Positions 1 to 10,750 are shown, numbered from the stretch's first letter. The stretch: DNA of 64,000 bases from Limnephilus marmoratus (GCA_917880885.1 OU862928.1:38242962-38306961), one strand, 5' to 3'. Translations and numbers: made by a program. Notes: generated by a model not told the origin, from the letters alone.

Positions 1-719
1 AATGACCTACATTTTTCACCTGGGTGCAACTGAAATGGATGTTTGAATGGAGCAAGATCAGAAATTTGTTATGTTTAACATCATCGCAGCATGAAATGAA
101 CACTTGTTCAAGCAAGATCGACGGTAATAAAAATAAAAATTTAATTTTAAATTCTTTACATATTACAAACAAATAAGTTTAACACAGGAGTGCCCAACCC
201 AAATCGTTTGTTAACTAGGTGGACCACTGTAGGGGGGGGGGGGTGAACGGCAGATATTACCGTTAATGCGTTCTTTGCACTCACCCTACACTTATTTAAA
301 TCAGATCGATTGCATTCGATCTTCCGTAAAACGTGCGGAAAAAATATATAGGTTGGAATTGATTGCTTGGGGTTTTCAAGCAATAAATCAAAACCCCAAT
401 CGAGGGTCCGAGGTCTAATAACAAGAAAGTTCTAATTTTACAAAGTAGAAAATAAATGTGAATTTGCTAAAACGATTTTTTTCTTTTATTATATGAATAC
501 CAAAATCCCAAACTAAGAAAGCTGAAATTTCATTTTGGCCCGCAAAAAATCTTCAATTGGGCCACAGGTTGGGCAAGCCTGGTTTAATACATATAATAAT
601 TACAAAGTAAGATGTAAAGGTATAAGAATTGTACGCAGTAATGGAAATAAGGTCAAAGAGGGAGACTCTTTCAAAATCTACAGAATTTCCCTTTTGAATC
701 TCTCCTCATTCAAAACAAT
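1..719. other. no gene recognised; AT-rich
   Basis: No coding similarity or repeat structure is recognised here. The only notable feature is a run of G at about 230-242. Short open frames look like chance. Confidence 0.5.
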
Positions 720-895
720 ATTCTTTTCCACCGTCGTGATTTGAAACTCACTGAAACGAAAAATAGCGATGTCAAACACAGTAGGATTTAGCCTAGAATA
801 TTCGGTATCCTCTTTGTGCGGTGCTTCCTAGCCTCCCCACTCTTGTATACTTTAGTTTTCTGAAGGGTTCACTTCTAAAGCGTGTGAATTGCACA
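720..895 (+). repeat. dispersed repeat E, copy 1
   Basis: This stretch aligns by eye with 61,065-61,255 and, reversed, with 37,322-37,505. The shared core is CTCTTTGTGCGGTGCTTC followed by CCTCCCCACTCTTGT and a CACTTCTA..GCGTGTGAA end. In the 61-kb copy the left end, AAAACTTCTTTAGC, resembles the terminal repeat of the MITE at 16,034-16,347. It is therefore probably a non-autonomous DNA transposon. No coding capacity is seen. Confidence 0.6.
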
Positions 896-1039
896 CTCTT
901 TTTTTTAAATATTCTACTCGTTTCTTTACTTAAAATTCACTGTACACATATGTATGTATAACTAACTATATGGGACGTGCGGGATTGCACTATACTCCCC
1001 ACATCCTGGAATAAAACATTACTATTATTATCTTCAATC

Positions 1040-1550
1040 AAAACAGTATTAATAGGCTAGCATCTGCGTGGTTGAATTTCAGAACCCGACATCGATTGCA
1101 TGTCCGACATCACGCCTGACCCGTCGCACCAAGTAAACATCCGTGTACGTGGATTTTCAGACAAAGCTACCATTGTAGTTCGGTTTTTAATTCAAGAATT
1201 CGTCACAAGATGACGCAACTTTCGTCGGCAAGACGCAAAGGGAAGTTCCCTTTCAAGGTAGGTATAAGTTCTACGAATTTGTGAACCTGGAGTATCTCCC
1301 GGATTTCGAAAGATTGACGGTAATACTCAGTTGTATCAAGCGGCTACATATTACAAATGACGTCATCGTCCGTCCCGGTTGCTTTTTCGCTGTGACTTTC
1401 CATCACTGGTTGACACGTTGACAGTGGATACGAGGAACGGGCTAATTTTGGAACCAGTTCCTATTGGGTTTATGATCACCAACACTAATTCGGCGAAGCC
1501 GAGCCAAATGTCGCCCGCAAGGCCTATCAGTAAAAACCTGCTAGTTATTA
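1040..1550 (+). repeat. dispersed repeat G, copy 1
   Basis: This is similar over about 500 bp to 19,700-20,215, sharing CTGCGTGGTTGAATTTCAG, CTACGAATTTGTGAA, ATCAAGCGGCTA and AGGAACGGGCT in the same order. A third, short piece lies at 4,294-4,353. The copies are clearly diverged, so the family is old. No family is recognised. Confidence 0.6.
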
Positions 1551-2410
1551 TTATTAACACAGAATGGCCAATACACACCTAAATATGAACACGAAATAGT
1601 ATAAGTTCTAAATGCAAACGCGACAACAAGTTCCCCAGCGTGACTAACAGCAAGATCCAACATTTACTCAAGTGGCAATTCTGAAAAATGCCCAAGACCA
1701 AAATAAACAATTGGCATGTATTATCACCGTCTATTATCAGCTTCTGGTGTGTTGGTGCGTTCAAATACGAGATCATCGCTTTGGGGGCTCGACTCTTCTA
1801 TTTCAGTGGCAATATTGTTATTTATCTCATCACGTGTCGGGATGGGTGGAACCGCCGAGGTCCAGAGTGTAGAGTTTTAGAGGAACAGCAGACAGCAGGT
1901 GTCGACAGGATCGCAAGTGTGAATGGAGGAATGGACCGAGCGAGCTAATATTGGGTGAATGATTTTTAAATCAAATAATATGAGATTTCCTTGCATAATC
2001 TTAAATGCGTCATATTTGGTTGCTTAAGATAAGCGATATCAAAGACACCCACGTGTAAGATAGACTCAGAGACTGCCGAAGTAAATAAAATAATATTAGT
2101 ACAGTGAATAGACTAGTCTAGACGAGTATGTAAGAATTGGTGAGGCATTTATGCCAACCAAAAGGATAATTCAGTATTTTTTGCGATAGCGTAACGCGTG
2201 TTAAATCGACCGTATACGACAAATTTCGACCGTTTTCTTAAATGAGTCTGGCGGCGCGTTTGCCGCGTGATCCTCGTTAAGAGATGTCAGTCGCGGGAAA
2301 ATTTGCGAATCGAATATCATAACCATAACTAATAAATATTATACTTTTGAATGTAGCTATAACTTTCTGTTTATCCATTACAAATAAATGAAACAATATA
2401 TCTTTGTTAG
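1551..2410. other. unassigned interval
   Basis: No gene, RNA or repeat was recognised. Overlapping short ORFs on both strands share no recognisable domain. Confidence 0.4.
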
Positions 2411-2605
2411 AACCACTTATATATTTAATTAAATGAAGACAATATTGGCGAAACTCAATCGAAAATCTGGAAACAGAAAAAGATATTTGCACCTCTGGAA
2501 CTTGAACTTGATTCGGTCATTTTTAGCTGTATCATTCGATTAAGAACCATTAGCATTATCTTCATTTTCTTAACGCATATTTTATTGGCTGCTATCTTTA
2601 ATGCC
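2411..2605 (-). repeat. SINE-like repeat body, diverged
   Basis: The segment from ACTCAATCGAAAATCTGG to TATTTGCACCTCTGG matches 53,700-53,758. The adjacent part, TTAACGCATATTTTATTGGC, matches 54,820-54,850. At 53 kb the two halves are separated by other DNA and the first ends in a tRNA-like head. Here they are fused and the tRNA-like head is absent. Confidence 0.55.
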
Positions 2606-2637
2606 GACCGGTTTCGGAACGATAGTTCCTTCACCAG
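2605..2637 (-). ncRNA. hammerhead-like ribozyme motif (degenerate core)
   Basis: On the minus strand the order is CTGGTGA, then a stem II hairpin (GGAAC/GTTCC, loop TATC), then GAAA and CCGGTC. This follows the hammerhead core except for one A-to-G change in CTGANGA. No convincing stem I flank remains, so it is probably a dead copy related to the motif at 16,805. Confidence 0.4.
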
Positions 2638-2649
2638 AAAAAAATTCAA

Positions 2650-3420
2650 AAAAACGTCACTATCTCATACAATTCTTCAGGTAGGAAGGCAGGTAGAAGT
2701 TCAGGTAATATTAAAAAAAATTCAAATTAACACGAAGATTTCACACATTTGAAAAAAGAATTTTTACTAAAAAATTAAAACGGCCACCATATTGAAACTG
2801 GAACGGAACGTTCGGAATATCGGCATCAGCGCAGGATACGAAAAACGAAAAGAAAACGTAATTAGCAGCCCAATTAGGTAATGAGCCAATAATAATACAA
2901 ATTCGCAGGATCCGTGAGACAAACACATTATTGGCGTCGTGTTGGTGTCCTAATTAAATAAGATTTCGCCTTTCCTTGTTTTAAAATTAAAGCATTTATT
3001 TCTTAACAGATTTTCACAAAATTAAAATTAAATCGTTAAATCAAAATTCAAATTAAAGCAAATTATAATATAACATTTTTGTCAATTTTTAAACCATTCT
3101 AAAAAATAGTGGAAACTATCACGGAAATATGAAATGCTGTGAAGGGCAAAATGTTAATTGTTCAGGAGAGCGAAAAGAAAAATATATTATTTTTTCAAAA
3201 AATTATGACTCCTGTTTTTGTAGACCAATAATAATTGTGATTTTTTTATTATTTTTCGAAAAAAAAAACCTTTTAAAAAGCGTGTCGTAAGAGGCGCGTT
3301 TATTTTCCTAAAAATATTTCAACGACGCACATCGAAAAAGAAAGAAAAAAACGTAGAAAAAAGACATATTTAACTCATTTTTGGATTTATTGTCCTTTAC
3401 AGTACAAATTTCAAATTTAA
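2650..3420. other. unassigned AT-rich interval
   Basis: Only A/T-rich sequence and homopolymer runs are visible. No gene or clear repeat boundary was found. Confidence 0.4.
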
Positions 3421-4118
3421 TCTTCTTATATATAAAAATCTCGTGTCACGGTGTTTGTGGTCGCACTCATCCGAAACGGCTTGACCGATTTTTATGAATT
3501 CTTTTAATGTATATTTGGTAGGTATGAGAATAGGTTTTAAAGTATATTTCATACCGCTAGGTGATTAGGGTGTCCCGATCCAAAAAAAATTTTTTTTTTT
3601 TTAAATATTTTCTTTTATTTGGCATCAAAAAATACCTATAACTCAAAATTTTAACCCTCCTAACCCCACCCTACCATTTTAAATCGCGATTTTTATATTT
3701 TTGGATGAAAAATTTAACTGTCTTTCGTATTTCAAACAGAACGAAATTATTTATGTTGTTGAATGACAGATGGCGCTACGTCCGCCTCATCGAACTTTCA
3801 TCCACCCATGCGCAAGACATTCACGAGAAGCGTCGCGTCATTTTGATATTTCATTCAGCATCATGTTCTCTGACAAAAAATGTCTTACACTCAATTGTTC
3901 TTCGAAATTCATATTGATTTTATTTATTTCATTTTCCTACTTCAAATGGGTTTTTTTTTGTTTTTATCGGCGGTCTTCGTCTACAGCGCTTCATTCCTCT
4001 TTCTGTCACAGATCTCATCCCCACACACTTACAATACATTCGTTATTTTTTATTTAATAACCAAAATATTCACTAGAAATAATTTATATGGCAGAACAAT
4101 GTTTGTCGGGTCAGCTAG
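3421..4118 (+). mobile_element. non-autonomous Helitron, about 0.7 kb
   Basis: The left end begins TC after an A and runs into TTATATATAAAAATCTCG. The right end is GTTTGTCGGGTCAGCTAG followed by T. TC at the 5' end, CTAG at the 3' end and insertion between A and T with no target duplication are the Helitron hallmarks. These end sequences resemble Helitrons I recall from many insect genomes. The interior is A/T-rich and encodes no Rep/helicase, so the element depended on an autonomous relative. Confidence 0.8.
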
Positions 4119-4293
4119 TAATACATAATTTTATTTCAAATATCCGCGAACGATGTTAAACCACCCGCCTTCGTACGAGATTTTAAAAATACTTTTTCAA
4201 ATTAGATTATTTGAAATTAAGAGGATTCTTTTTTGTCCAGTACACTAGTAATTCTAATTCTAATATTCTTACCATTATGATTTCTAATTTTAG

Positions 4294-4353
4294 AATTCGT
4301 TAAGAGATGGAGCCACTTCCGTCGGTCAAAGGGACTTGCCCCAGACTAGCATC
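4294..4353 (+). repeat. dispersed repeat G, fragment
   Basis: GAATTCGTTAAGAGATG..ACTTCCGTCGG matches the middle of the copies at 1,195 and 19,858. The match stops where the Harbinger element begins, so the transposon appears to have cut into this older repeat. Confidence 0.45.
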
Positions 4354-4673
4354 AAGGTAAAACCACACTAGGCCCACGCAACGCCACGCCACGTGGGTAG
4401 ACGTCACCATTTCCATATCTAGACTGCTTACCATCCACACATTTTCTATGGAAACGGGTGCTTTAGAATCAGACTAGCTCCACGCAACGCAAACCGACGC
4501 CCCCTACGCGACGTTGATCTGCCACAACCAGATCGGCGTGGGCCATGTGGAAGGTGGAGGGGGTATGGTCACGCCTACTACGAGATGATTTTACATCTTT
4601 TTGGTGTTATCTGAGCATCAAACGTTGTTTCGCTATATCTATGGTTATTTTTTTGACAGACATTATTCAAAAA

Positions 4674-4802
4674 TGGATGACGAACAGTTTATTGAAGCTT
4701 TTAGACGGCACGAAGTTATTTATAAAATCAAATTACAGGATTATAGAGATTCTGCATACGCAGTGCAACTTAGGAAGAAATTTCAGCCATTCATGGCATG
4801 AT
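4674..4802 (+). pseudogene. MADF/Myb-like accessory protein, N-terminal fragment of Harbinger
   Basis: About 42 residues begin MDDEQFIEAFRRHEVIY and continue with LQDYRDSAYAVQLRKKF. This is the start of a MADF-type domain: an acidic start, a helix with I/F and H, then LY/IY, a K-rich turn and DYRD. In Harbinger elements a Myb/SANT or MADF protein helps bring the transposase to the nucleus and to DNA. The frame stops after FMA, well short of a complete domain. The next recognisable coding sequence is the transposase on the opposite strand, so the break fits the internal deletion of the element. Confidence 0.6.
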
Positions 4803-4830
4803 TTTCAATATTATACCCCTATAATGAATG

Positions 4831-5070
4831 TCAATCAAACTTTAGACACACTGCCAGTCTTTCTCTGATCCCAATTGACTTTCGAAGACGTGTGTTTTCT
4901 TTTTTTATGTCATATTCAATTATGCTGTGAAGCTCTTCAAATACCACTTTACTCATACGGAAGTACATGAAGAATCGTCCGTCATCAGATTCTAGTTCCT
5001 TTACTAAAGTATGGAACTCTCCAAACATTTGTCTTTGTTTGTTAATGTTGTGGATCGAAATACTTCTCAC
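4831..5070 (-). pseudogene. Harbinger transposase (HARBI1-like), N-terminal fragment
   Basis: About 79 residues are open. The segment FGEFHTLVKELESDDGRFF, then YFRMSKVVFEELHSII and IGIRERLAVCLKF, is the conserved N-terminal region of PIF/Harbinger transposases: an acidic helix, the YFRMS..FEEL helix and the RERLAV.L.F block before the catalytic DDE domain. The DDE domain is absent because the reading runs straight into the end of the MADF fragment. It is non-functional and converges with the MADF fragment. Homology to the family is convincing; a more exact subfamily cannot be given. Confidence 0.75.
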
Positions 5071-5451
5071 TTTTTTCTTTTTACGAGAATATTGATTTAA
5101 ATTTCTTTTTTATTCAACTTTTCCACACTTTTCCCATCTAGAAAGTGCATTTTTATTAAAATCGTCAATATTTGGCGGGATCTGCATTTCACCCTAATAA
5201 TCGTAGCAAATCATCTTCAAATTCACTTTCAAGATATTATGGCAAAGCTGTCATCTGCTTAGAAGAGAATCACATAAACATAACCTAAGAAATAAATGTC
5301 AAATGTGTCAAATCAAACGCGCCTGCGGACAACCAGAGACCCCTTGTCACGTGGTCACAGCGACGCGTACGTACGTCGGCCAGTGTGAACGGAACAGGAA
5401 CGTTGCGTGGCGTTGCGTCTGCTCAGTATGATCCTTGCTTCAATAAGCACA

Positions 5452-5565
5452 CATTTCACCACTAAAAATTACACATCTACCGGATCTGCCCTGATGATGG
5501 ACACTGCAACGAAGTCCGAAACGTTGGCTAAAGGCATAACACCCCAAAAACAAATAACGAAGAAA
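5452..5565 (+). mobile_element. Penelope-like terminal repeat fragment
   Basis: This matches 58,480-58,590 and 22,800-22,880: GGACACTGCAACGA..TCCGAAACGTTGGCTAAAG, then ATAACACCCCAAAAACAAAT. Here a short internal piece (the GAAGGAGG..CACGG segment of the other copies) is missing. It contains a hammerhead-like core. The Penelope assignment is an inference from that motif and from the bona fide Penelope element at 43 kb. Confidence 0.5.
5491..5529 (+). ncRNA. hammerhead-like ribozyme motif
   Basis: CTGATGA is followed by a hairpin (GGAC/GTCC) and GAAA, matching the catalytic core. After GAAA comes CGTTGGC, which can pair back to the upstream GCC as a short stem I. Stem III would be minimal. Activity is unproven. 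Confidence 0.5.
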
Positions 5566-5569
5566 GGAC

Positions 5570-6089
5570 ATGCACAGTTTTTCAACCTTCATGAACGAAA
5601 CGTCACTGGATTACACGAAGCGTTTGAATGGAGGAATACAAAATCAAAAGAACAATGACACAAGTGTACAAACACGACCACAAAAAAACGGATCAACTTG
5701 GGTCGTTTTTTGGGTTTAAAGTTTCAATGCAGCCGCATGGAAAGACAAATTTACACGTCTTCTAAGTATATTATTCATTGCATTCTCGCTTTCCTGCAAC
5801 GGAGACACCCAAAATAAAACAAAGACTCGAAGACAAAGCAACTGTTGGAAATTATTTGCGAATTCAAAGTCTTTCTAGGAAGATGCAGGTGCGACTCATC
5901 ACATTTATAATTAAAACACAAATAAAAATAAAGTAACATACATCCGTACTAGAGGTTTCCTATACGTTTTAATTAAAAAAATAATTTTTCAGCTTGATTT
6001 TTTTCAATTTGATTAAGCATTGTGGCCTCAAATCTAAATTTAAGTTTTGTATGAAAAGGCGCAGCCGTTTCTCTTAACCCGTTTAATTA
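5570..6089. other. unassigned interval
   Basis: No gene or clear repeat was recognised. TGTGGCCTCAAATC near 6,020 resembles, reversed, GATTTGAGGCCAAA near 29,890. Confidence 0.4.
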
Positions 6090-6325
6090 CAGGAGACCGA
6101 ATTTGTCCTATCTCGCGTAGGTCTCATATAAATCGTTGTATCTCCATCACTGTCATGGTGAGAAATATGGTCTAGTCTAAACGGTGTTAGAAAGAGAAGA
6201 CTTATAGCTTTATATTCAAATCTAGTATTTAACCATAGATTTTTTTTTTATTTTGCATCTCTATGAAATTAAAGTTTGCGATAGCAATTTGAGAAAAATG
6301 TATGAAATTTCAAGATTTTTTTAAT
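6090..6325 (+). repeat. dispersed repeat I, copy 1
   Basis: It matches 44,440-44,640 with shared CATGGTGAGA, AAACGGTGTTA and AATTTGAGAAAA blocks. The copies are diverged. No coding sequence is visible. Confidence 0.5.
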
Positions 6326-6628
6326 CATTATATTTTTATGAAACGACAAAAACGTTAGGTGATAATAACGTTTATAATGAATCTGCCCATTAAAGTGCGT
6401 GTTTTTTTCAGTAATTTTAGATTCCATTGAGAGCCATTTTTTTTAAATTTTTATTTATTTATTTATTTTATTTGTAGACGCCCAATTAGGGCTTTTACAT
6501 ATGATAAAATTAAAAATACATTTGTTATAATCAAAGAATTAAGAGATAACAATTAAATAAGTATCAAGTATAGATTTTTTAACTTAAAACAAAAGAGTAA
6601 ATTATAGGATACACATTCATATACATTT

Positions 6629-7495
6629 AAAGAAGTGATTTTCTTGCAGCTTAAAAGCAACAGAATATTTAAAACAAAAATTTTAACAAAACAAAAAAAC
6701 GTCTTCAAAAAATGCACTAAAAAGTAAAAAAATAATTTCGTATTCTTCTACAACTTTATAATCAACTTACCTTTTCTACTCATCAATATTTACGTACGAT
6801 TGTTATTTTTGGAGTCGGTGTCGGCGGGAGAGGAGCTGTCAAGTGAACACGCCGGGCCGGGTACCTTTGCTGACACCGACTCCAAAAATAACAATCGTAC
6901 CTACATATTAATGAGTAGAAAAGGTAAGTTGATTATAAAGTTGTAGAAGAATACGAAATTATTTTTTTACTTTTTAGTGCATTTTTTGAAGTCGTTTTTT
7001 TGTTTTGTTAAAATTTTTGTTTATTTTTTGATTTTTAGTGAATCTGAAGTACATTAACTAATTCGATTAAGATTCGGCCGAGTATCGTAAATTTGTTCTT
7101 TAGAATTGGAGAGTTCCGTTACTTTGTCATGGATCCCATAAACAGAACCTAACCAAACTCTCATCAAACTACCCTTGAAGTACATCCTTTCCAATAAAAA
7201 AAGAATCATCGAAATCGGTTGGCGTGATATTGAGCTATTCGTCCATTTGTCGCGCACATACTTGATGCAAATTTAAGACTTATATGATTTTCTCATGGAT
7301 GCCATTGTCAGAACTGGACCAAATTAAAATGGGACCACACGGGAAGCACCAGCTTTCAAATAAAAAAAGAATCATCAATATCGGTTCACCCAGTCGAAAG
7401 TTCTGATGTAACAAACATAAAAAAAAAAAAAAATATATATATATATAGTCGAATTGAGAACCTCCTCCTTTTCGAAGTCGTTTAAAAATAAAGCA
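6629..7495. mobile_element. foldback element, copy 1 (arms of about 145 bp plus right flank)
   Basis: Arms of roughly 145 bp (6,677-6,822 and 6,872-7,020) are inverted copies of each other, ending at the centre in GGAGTCGGTGTC and GACACCGACTCC. A GC-rich spacer of 49 bp lies between. To the right a further 470 bp (to CCTCCTCCTTTTCGAAGTCG) is shared as a direct repeat with 10,320-10,740. No transposase is encoded. I recall near-identical right ends as very abundant in lepidopteran genomes. Confidence 0.75.
7425..7446. repeat. A-run and (TA)n microsatellite
   Basis: A run of A is followed by about eight TA units. The second foldback copy lacks this expansion, so it arose after the copies separated. 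Confidence 0.8.
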
Positions 7496-7547
7496 TACAC
7501 ATTCATATACATTCGACACATATTGAAAATTTATAAACATTTCAAAT

Positions 7548-8046
7548 TTATCTAGATAGACATACAGATTTAATGACAATGTTTTTATAGGTTGATAGAC
7601 TTTCAGCACCGTTGGAATTCATGTAATATTTATTCCCTCTACTGTGCAGTCGGTTCATTACTGAGTTTATTTCTGAATTGGTACCTGAATTGTTACAATG
7701 GTAAGGTACAATCTGACGAACCGTTCTACTAGGCACATGAAAATTAATCAGCCTAAGGAGTTCAGGGGAGTCAAACATGTTATTAACAATTTTATACAGA
7801 AAAAATAGATCAGTACATATTCTTCTTTCTTTTAATGTAGCGATGTCCATAATTTTCAACAGTGACATGTAGCTAATATTTTCAATAGGAATTCCTAATC
7901 TATAATTTATATTTCGTAAAAATTTATGTTGGATTCGTTCGATGGATTTTTCACGAATATTGTAAAATGGATTCCAAATGGTTGAGTTGAATTCTAAATG
8001 ACTTCTGACAATGGATGAATATAATATTTTTAAAGTTTTTAAATTT
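7548..8046 (-). pseudogene. LINE reverse transcriptase, C-terminal end (Jockey/CR1-like)
   Basis: The open frame extends upstream of the first ATG (7,868) to at least 8,046. It reads LYSSIVRSHLEFNSTIWNP, then IERIQHKFLRNINYRLGIP, then LKERRICTDLFFLYKIVNN and LLRLINFHVPSRTVRQIVP. This is the region downstream of the RT active site in Jockey/CR1/I-type LINEs, conserved as LY.S.VRS.LEY.S..W.P with a Q.KFLR block. About 165 codons are open with no stop, so the copy is not very old. The polymerase motifs lie upstream and are missing (5' truncation). Confidence 0.75.
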
Positions 8047-8098
8047 TGACGTTCGTATTAAAATTTTTAACATTCAACAACTATATTTTTATTTCTAA

Positions 8099-8512
8099 CT
8101 AGCTGGGGTATCCGGATTCGCTTAGGGAGTTGACGAGAGATAGAACTGACGTTTGAACCCAAGACAGATCTTGCTTTATATACCCCTAACCATTATTCTG
8201 TAATGTCCCACAATGATCTGGGATGTTCACGAACTTTCCAGACTATTCCCGAACATTCCAGAACGTTCCGGGATGTTCTGGAATGTTGTGGAATGCTCTC
8301 GAACGTTCTGGACTGTTCTAGATATTTCTATAGAGGGAAACTTGCAGCCCTTATAACTTCAAAAGCACGCCCTTCAGGTAAAAACGGGAACCTTCTTCAT
8401 GGATAGGGGATAGAGGGCTACCACACCACACAACTCCTTTGATCATCCCGGGACTCATTTCTGTTTTTTAGCGGCACGCAATCTTGTACTCTTCAATCTT
8501 TTTACATATTGA
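8099..8512 (-). mobile_element. HSE-rich Helitron-like repeat, copy 1
   Basis: On the minus strand it starts TC after an A and ends CTAG before a T. Internal blocks such as CAGGTAAAAACGGGAACC, GATAGAGGGCTACCACAC and GGGACTC are shared with the copies at 28.1, 29.1 and 60 kb. At 8,246-8,268 five triplets alternate TTC, GAA, TTC, GAA, TTC with exactly two bases between each, and 8,276-8,283 adds TTC/GAA. That is the heat shock factor binding pattern. There is no coding capacity. Confidence 0.7.
8246..8283. promoter_or_regulatory. heat-shock-element array
   Basis: Five contiguous alternating TTC/GAA triplets at 5-bp periodicity (8,246-8,268) are followed by a further pair at 8,276-8,283. Three contiguous units are the usual minimum for HSF trimer binding. 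Whether HSF binds here is untested. Confidence 0.6.
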
Positions 8513-9227
8513 TAACGACATTTGTAAACGTAATTCACCATTTTTGTAGTGTAGAAAAATTCCACTTTTTCAAAAATTGCCGATTTTATTGAAAAGTGGA
8601 AATCTTTTGACCTTCTTAAAAAAACCCCGATTTCTGAGGGGTTAAGGTTCCCCGACCCCTGCGTTAGTGCGTAAGTTGTACGACACCGTGTCAAAATACC
8701 GAACAAAGCTATCGTTACAGTATTTAGAGTGATTTGGACCAAATTGTTTGACAGGCTGGACAGTGGACTGAATCCGGGTTGCAACATTTCTATTGGTAAA
8801 ATACACAAGAGGTACATAAAGCAAGCATAGGCCCGGCAAAAGGTCAACGTGGTAGGCCTGATTTTAGTCACGTAGGCAAAAAAATAAAAGGTTCTTATCA
8901 AAGGGCTCGAACGAGAATAGAACTATCTAGAAGGGACAGAAGCGAATCAGAAGAACTCAAACAGTTATAAAAAATATCATTAATAATGAGTTTCAATGAA
9001 AAATATAACGTTTTTATTGAAACTAATAATAAACTTTATTATACTTTTTTTTATTTACGTTATCGTTGGTTTAGAACAAATATATTGGACCAAACGTCCG
9101 TACTATAGGAAGCTCTAAGTTATTCTGGAGCTGGGTACCCGAACACTGCGAGGGCCCAGCGGTCTACCGTATACCGTCGCTTATTATTTCCGTAGCCGTT
9201 TGTGCATTAGACACGAACGACGACAGA
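8513..9227. other. unassigned interval with a 148-codon minus-strand frame
   Basis: The frame at 8,455-8,901 (minus) has no recognisable domain. It is rich in F, Y, L and K and overlaps the Helitron-like end, so I treat it as chance. Nothing else is recognised. Confidence 0.4.
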
Positions 9228-10065
9228 TGACCCTCTTTTAAGGTACTCCTTAACTGACATCTGTTGAGACACCTAAAAACTACATAAAACTATCTATGCT
9301 AACAATGTTAACTAACATCAGAAGGATGTTGAAACTACTTGCATAATCATATTTGTCCCAAAATTCAACGATAAGCTGGCACCAGTGGGTGGGCCTATTC
9401 ACGACTCCTCGAGATAAAAATAGAAAAAAAAAACTCAATTTAAAAAAAAAAATTAACATGCAACAATTTTTCAAATATTTCAAATTTTTTTTAAATATTT
9501 TGTTTGTGGCTAGTTTTCCTAGAGTAATATACCATTTTAAATCTTGCGTAGATGCGTAAACTTAAAAAAAAACTTGCCATAGTAATGTCCATACTTTTTT
9601 TTACACCACGATGAGTGAAAGTGGACTGAAAATAAAAATCTTTCATAATTTTTAGAAAAACAATAATTTTGATTGATTTTTGTGTAAAAACTACAGGCAT
9701 TCATGGATTTTAAGGCTTGTGGCGCTTCTTAGGTTGCCGATACAAAAAAAAAACAGAAATATTTGATAAATTGTGGTCATGGTAGTTAAAAATATCTTAA
9801 GAGGTGTCAATTTTCAAAAGATTTAAAAAATTTTTGTACATTCAAAAAAATTGAGAAATATTTTTTTTTCTATTTTTTTCTCGAGGAGTCATGAGCAGGC
9901 CCACCCACTGGTGCCCGCTTATCGTTGAATTTTGGGACAAATATGATTATGCATGTAGTTTCAACATCCTTCTGATGTTAGTTAACATTGTTAGCATAGA
10001 TAGTTTTATGTAGTTTTTAGGTGTCTCAACAGATGTCAGTTAAGGAGTACCTTAAAAGAGGGTCA
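9228..10065. mobile_element. foldback element with arms of about 185 bp
   Basis: The left arm (9,228-9,415) and right arm (9,880-10,065) are inverted copies. Both contain AGGTACTCCTTAACTGACAT, CATCAGAAGGATGTTGAAAC and CACCAGTGGGTGGGCC in mirrored order and end at a CTCGAG. The roughly 460-bp interior is A/T-rich with no transposase. It abuts the second copy of the other foldback family. Confidence 0.75.
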
Positions 10066-10750
10066 TTTATTTTTTATTTTTGGAGTCGGTGTCAACCAAG
10101 GTACCCGCGGCCCGGCGTGTTCACTTGACAGCTCCTCTCCCGCCGACACCGACTCCAAAAATAACAATCGTACCTACATATTGATGAGTAGAAAAGGTAA
10201 GTTGATTATAAAGTTGTAGAAGAAGACGAAATTATTTTTTTCCTTTTTAGTGCATTTTTTGAAGTCGTTTTTTTGTTTTGTTAAAATTTTTGTTTATTTT
10301 TTGATTTTTAGAGAATCTGAAGTACACTAACTAATTCGATTAAGATTCGGCCGAGTATCGTAAATTTGTTCTTCAGAATTGGAGAGTTCCGTTACTTTGT
10401 CATGGATCCCATAATCAGAACCTAACCAAACTCTCATCAAATTACCCTTGAAGTACATCCTTTCCAATAAAAAAAGAATCATCGAAATCGGTTGGCGTGA
10501 TATTGAGTTATTCGTCCATTTGTCGCGCACATACTTGATGCAAATTTAAGACTTATATGATTTTCTCATGGATGCCATTGTCAGAACTGGACCAAATTAA
10601 AATGGGACCACACGGGAAGCACCAGCTTTCAAATAAAAAAAGAATCATCAATATCGGTTCACCCAGTCGAAAGTTCTGAGGTAACAAACATAAAAAAAAT
10701 ACTGTCGAATTGAGAACCTCCTCCTTTTCGAAGTCGTTTAAAAATAGTTT
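10066..10750. mobile_element. foldback element, copy 2 (left arm truncated, spacer inverted)
   Basis: The right-hand 600 bp is almost identical to 6,872-7,490. The left arm is reduced to about 25 bp (TATTTTTGGAGTCGGTGTC). The GC-rich central spacer (10,094-10,143) is the reverse complement of the spacer in copy 1. Confidence 0.75.

Larger units (their letters stand above)
4354..5425. mobile_element. PIF/Harbinger DNA transposon, internally deleted
   Basis: The ends are imperfect inverted repeats. The left end has CACGCAACGCCACGCCACG. The right end, read inward, has ACGCAACGCCACGCAACG. A subterminal CACACTAGGCC on the left is matched by CACACTGGCC on the right. Between them lie a plus-strand MADF-like fragment and a minus-strand transposase fragment, the two-gene content known for PIF/Harbinger elements. 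Both are cut short, so this is a deletion derivative. A related end (GACACACTGGGCCCACG) is at 20,963. The exact target duplication could not be fixed. Confidence 0.7.
6450..8055 (-). mobile_element. 5'-truncated LINE interrupted by a foldback element
   Basis: On the minus strand the coding end (8,055 to 7,548) is followed by a 3' untranslated part and an AAAT-type tail at about 6,453-6,470. The untranslated part is split by the foldback element at about 6,629-7,495. The sequence ATACACATTCATATACATT is present on both sides of that insertion, at about 6,609-6,627 and 7,496-7,514, and could be a long target duplication. Confidence 0.65.

Noticed and set aside
8221..8283. A heat-shock protein gene promoter
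   Set aside because: The heat-shock-element arrays lie in a dispersed repeat, and no heat-shock coding sequence is nearby on either strand.
8455..8901. 148-codon minus-strand frame
   Set aside because: No domain, hydrophobic low-complexity composition typical of AT-rich chance frames, and overlap with a transposon end.
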